Shown here one piece after another: positions 62,826-64,000 of a DNA stretch of 64,000 bases. Within the stretch, counting starts at the first letter, position 1. Every line of letters begins with the position of its first letter. The translations under genes and the position numbers were made by a program. The stretch lies in assembly GCA_018267385.1 (NCBI GenBank), contig JAFDYN010000020.1, forward strand, positions 1 through 64,000. The letters are read 5' to 3'. Below the pieces are notes generated by a model that worked only from the letters and a program-made list of their open reading frames with translations, was not told the origin of the DNA and searched no databases. This stretch comes from Bacteroidota bacterium. Its GTDB lineage: Bacteria > Bacteroidota > Bacteroidia > Chitinophagales > LD1.

Positions 62826-63527
62826 TCACCAGTGGATTTCTTCTTTATCCCTGAAAAATTTACCTGTTAGATGAGGGCTTGCCTCAGATGCAAGCCACAC
62901 TGCTGTTTCGGCACCTTTGGAGACAGACCGGCTAGCTGATGAGCCACCCATATCCGTTCTTACCCAGCCTGGGCAAACCGCATTTACTGAAATCTTCTCC
63001 GATTTAAGGACAACCGCCAGCTGCATGGTAATCGCATTTAATAATGTTTTACTCATGCAGTAAATAGGTGCCCATGTTGTTATTCCCTCCAGTATCTGAC
63101 CACCGCCACTGGATATGTTTATAATCCGACTACCTTCATTTAATAGCGGCCTGAATGTTTGCGCGGTAAAGAATGCTCCAAATGCATTTGTATTAAAAGT
63201 TTCCACAAAGGCACTGGAAGGGATATTCATGAGTGGTGTACTTTCATCTAATAAAACCGCTGCACTATTGATCAGTACATCGATCTTGTTTGTTCTTTTG
63301 CGTAAATCAGCAAAGGCGTATTTTATACTTTCAGTACTTGATACATCCATAACCACACCCTCAGAGGAAGGTTGAATAGATATTAGCTGAGCAACAGCCT
63401 TTTCAATTTTTTCTTTACTCCTGCCAGAGACTATTACATGAAATCCCTTTTGGGCGAGCTGACGGGCTATCTCAAAGCCAATGCCTTTGTTTGCTCCGGT
63501 GATGAATGCTGTTTTTTTTACCATCAT
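62826..63527 (-). CDS. Short-chain dehydrogenase/reductase
   Basis: 233 residues, classical SDR. TAFITGANKGIGFEIARQL, VSGRSKEKI, NSAAVLLDE (NSAA in place of NNAG), catalytic NISSGGG and YCMSKTLLNAIT, then VNAVCPGWVRTDMGG. It is slightly short at the C-terminus but complete. It belongs to the same minus-strand run as the hydrolase and second SDR. Confidence 0.92.
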   Translation of the reverse strand: MMVKKTAFITGANKGIGFEIARQLAQKGFHVIVSGRSKEKIEKAVAQLISIQPSSEGVVMDVSSTESIKYAFADLRKRTNKIDVLINSAAVLLDESTPLMNIPSSAFVETFNTNAFGAFFTAQTFRPLLNEGSRIINISSGGGQILEGITTWAPIYCMSKTLLNAITMQLAVVLKSEKISVNAVCPGWVRTDMGGSSASRSVSKGAETAVWLASEASPHLTGKFFRDKEEIHW

Positions 63528-63602
63528 TTAAATTTGATAGCACAAAAGTATGGGCGTACGAAACCTGTCAAGTAACAGAAAACAAAGGAATGATTACAGA
63601 AA

Positions 63603-64000
63603 TCAAAGATTGGCTATGCCCCTGAATTGAACAGGGGTTAGATTGGTCGCTTTTTTAAAGAATGTACTGAAATGCGCGGCTTCTTCATATCCTACTTTGA
63701 ATGCAATTTCCTTGATACTCAAATTAGATTGTAGTAATAAGGATTTTGAGGTCTTTATGATGGTCTCTTGTATGACCTGTTTAGCGGTGCTGCCTGTTAT
63801 TCTTTTTACAATTGCATTTAAGTGATTGGGATGGATGTTCAGTTGATCGGCATAAAAAGAAGTACTAAAGCTATTGGGATGAGCCGCTTCGCTGTTAATA
63901 TTTGTTTCTATAAGCGATTGATAACGGGAGACGATACGGAGATCGGCATTTCTATTCTGCTCTGATGCAAAGAAACCGGGTTTTATGTCCGAAGAGAAAC
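63603..64000 (-). CDS. AraC-family transcriptional regulator, 5' part beyond the window
   Basis: The C-terminal 130 or so residues of the frame are visible. They contain the double helix-turn-helix of AraC proteins and end in FKKATNLTPVQFRGIANL, the classical signature of the second helix-turn-helix (F-KK-x-G/N-x-TP-x-x-x-R). The N-terminal sensor domain lies to the right. It is co-directional with the SDR/hydrolase run 75 bases downstream and may control it. Confidence 0.9.
   Translation of the reverse strand, partial: FSSDIKPGFFASEQNRNADLRIVSRYQSLIETNINSEAAHPNSFSTSFYADQLNIHPNHLNAIVKRITGSTAKQVIQETIIKTSKSLLLQSNLSIKEIAFKVGYEEAAHFSTFFKKATNLTPVQFRGIANL

Larger units (their letters stand above)
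31026..64000. mobile_element. Integrative mobilisable/conjugative element inserted in tRNA-Arg; right end beyond the window
   Basis: The left end is the broken tRNA-Arg. Inside are a tyrosine recombinase next to the junction, defence-like genes, a nested P4-type island, a MobF relaxase, a coupling ATPase and small DNA-binding proteins, all in DNA of visibly lower GC than the first 31 kb. I found no second tRNA-Arg half or copy of its 3' end, so the right border is not in view. Whether the last 3.5 kb (metabolic genes) belong to the element is uncertain. Confidence 0.65.

Noticed and set aside
31026-64000. Second copy of the tRNA-Arg 3' end marking the right border
   Set aside because: I looked for the core CTGCTGATCCGTAG and its complement and did not find it by eye; a tool search is needed to be certain.

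Overview
The window is bacterial DNA from a member of the Bacteroidota, most likely close to the Chitinophagales (order-level placement is inference). The support is: two giant secreted proteins with SprB-type repeats and type B type IX secretion C-terminal domains, a PorT-like outer-membrane barrel, no Shine-Dalgarno sequences in front of chromosomal genes, and TAnnTTTG -7 promoter elements, several of them placed so that the transcript would be leaderless.

Bases 1 to about 31,000 are chromosomal backbone of higher GC. In order they hold: the 3' part of tuf; a lipoprotein; a thioesterase/DinB-like pair; a polytopic membrane protein with a small partner; a 430-residue protein of unknown function; a Uma2 protein; clpB; a methyltransferase; an outer-membrane barrel; scoA and scoB split by an unknown small gene; a cyclopropane-fatty-acid synthase homologue; a PKD lipoprotein; a glycerophosphodiesterase whose C-terminus is made of a repeat; a radical-SAM/DNA-metabolism pair; two giant adhesin-like proteins; and a GH5 endoglycoceramidase-like hydrolase between them.

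At 30,984-31,026 lies only the 3' half of a tRNA-Arg(ACG) gene on the minus strand, followed at once by lower-GC DNA with a tyrosine recombinase. This is the left end of an integrated element. No second tRNA-Arg half was found up to 64,000, so the right end lies outside the window. The element carries a dense set of defence-like genes: a DUF4297/Cap4-like nuclease with a ParB-like partner; a nuclease-like singleton; a three-gene ABC-3C system (Mrr-like effector, middle component, DUF3732 ATPase); an operon of Abi_C, DUF6602 nuclease and TOPRIM protein; and, divergent from it, a SIR2-TPR protein followed by a PD-(D/E)xK protein. It also carries a deletion scar that joins the first codons of a Y-family polymerase to the C-terminus of a DnaE polymerase.

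Between the ABC-3C genes and the Abi_C operon sits a second, nested island (about 40.95-46.3 kb). It holds a P4-family integrase, AlpA, ArdC, RadC-like, a frameshifted CHC2 primase and small genes. Every plus-strand gene in it has a strong Shine-Dalgarno sequence, unlike its surroundings, which points to a proteobacterial-type donor.

From 53.7 to 60.3 kb comes a mobilisation module: MobF relaxase-helicase, membrane protein, VirD4-type coupling ATPase and small DNA-binding proteins, with a cluster of inverted repeats in front of the relaxase gene that looks like oriT. No other type IV secretion genes are visible, so the element is mobilisable or its transfer genes lie to the right. The last 3.5 kb hold two short-chain dehydrogenases, an alpha/beta hydrolase, an NTF2-like protein and the 3' end of an AraC-type regulator.
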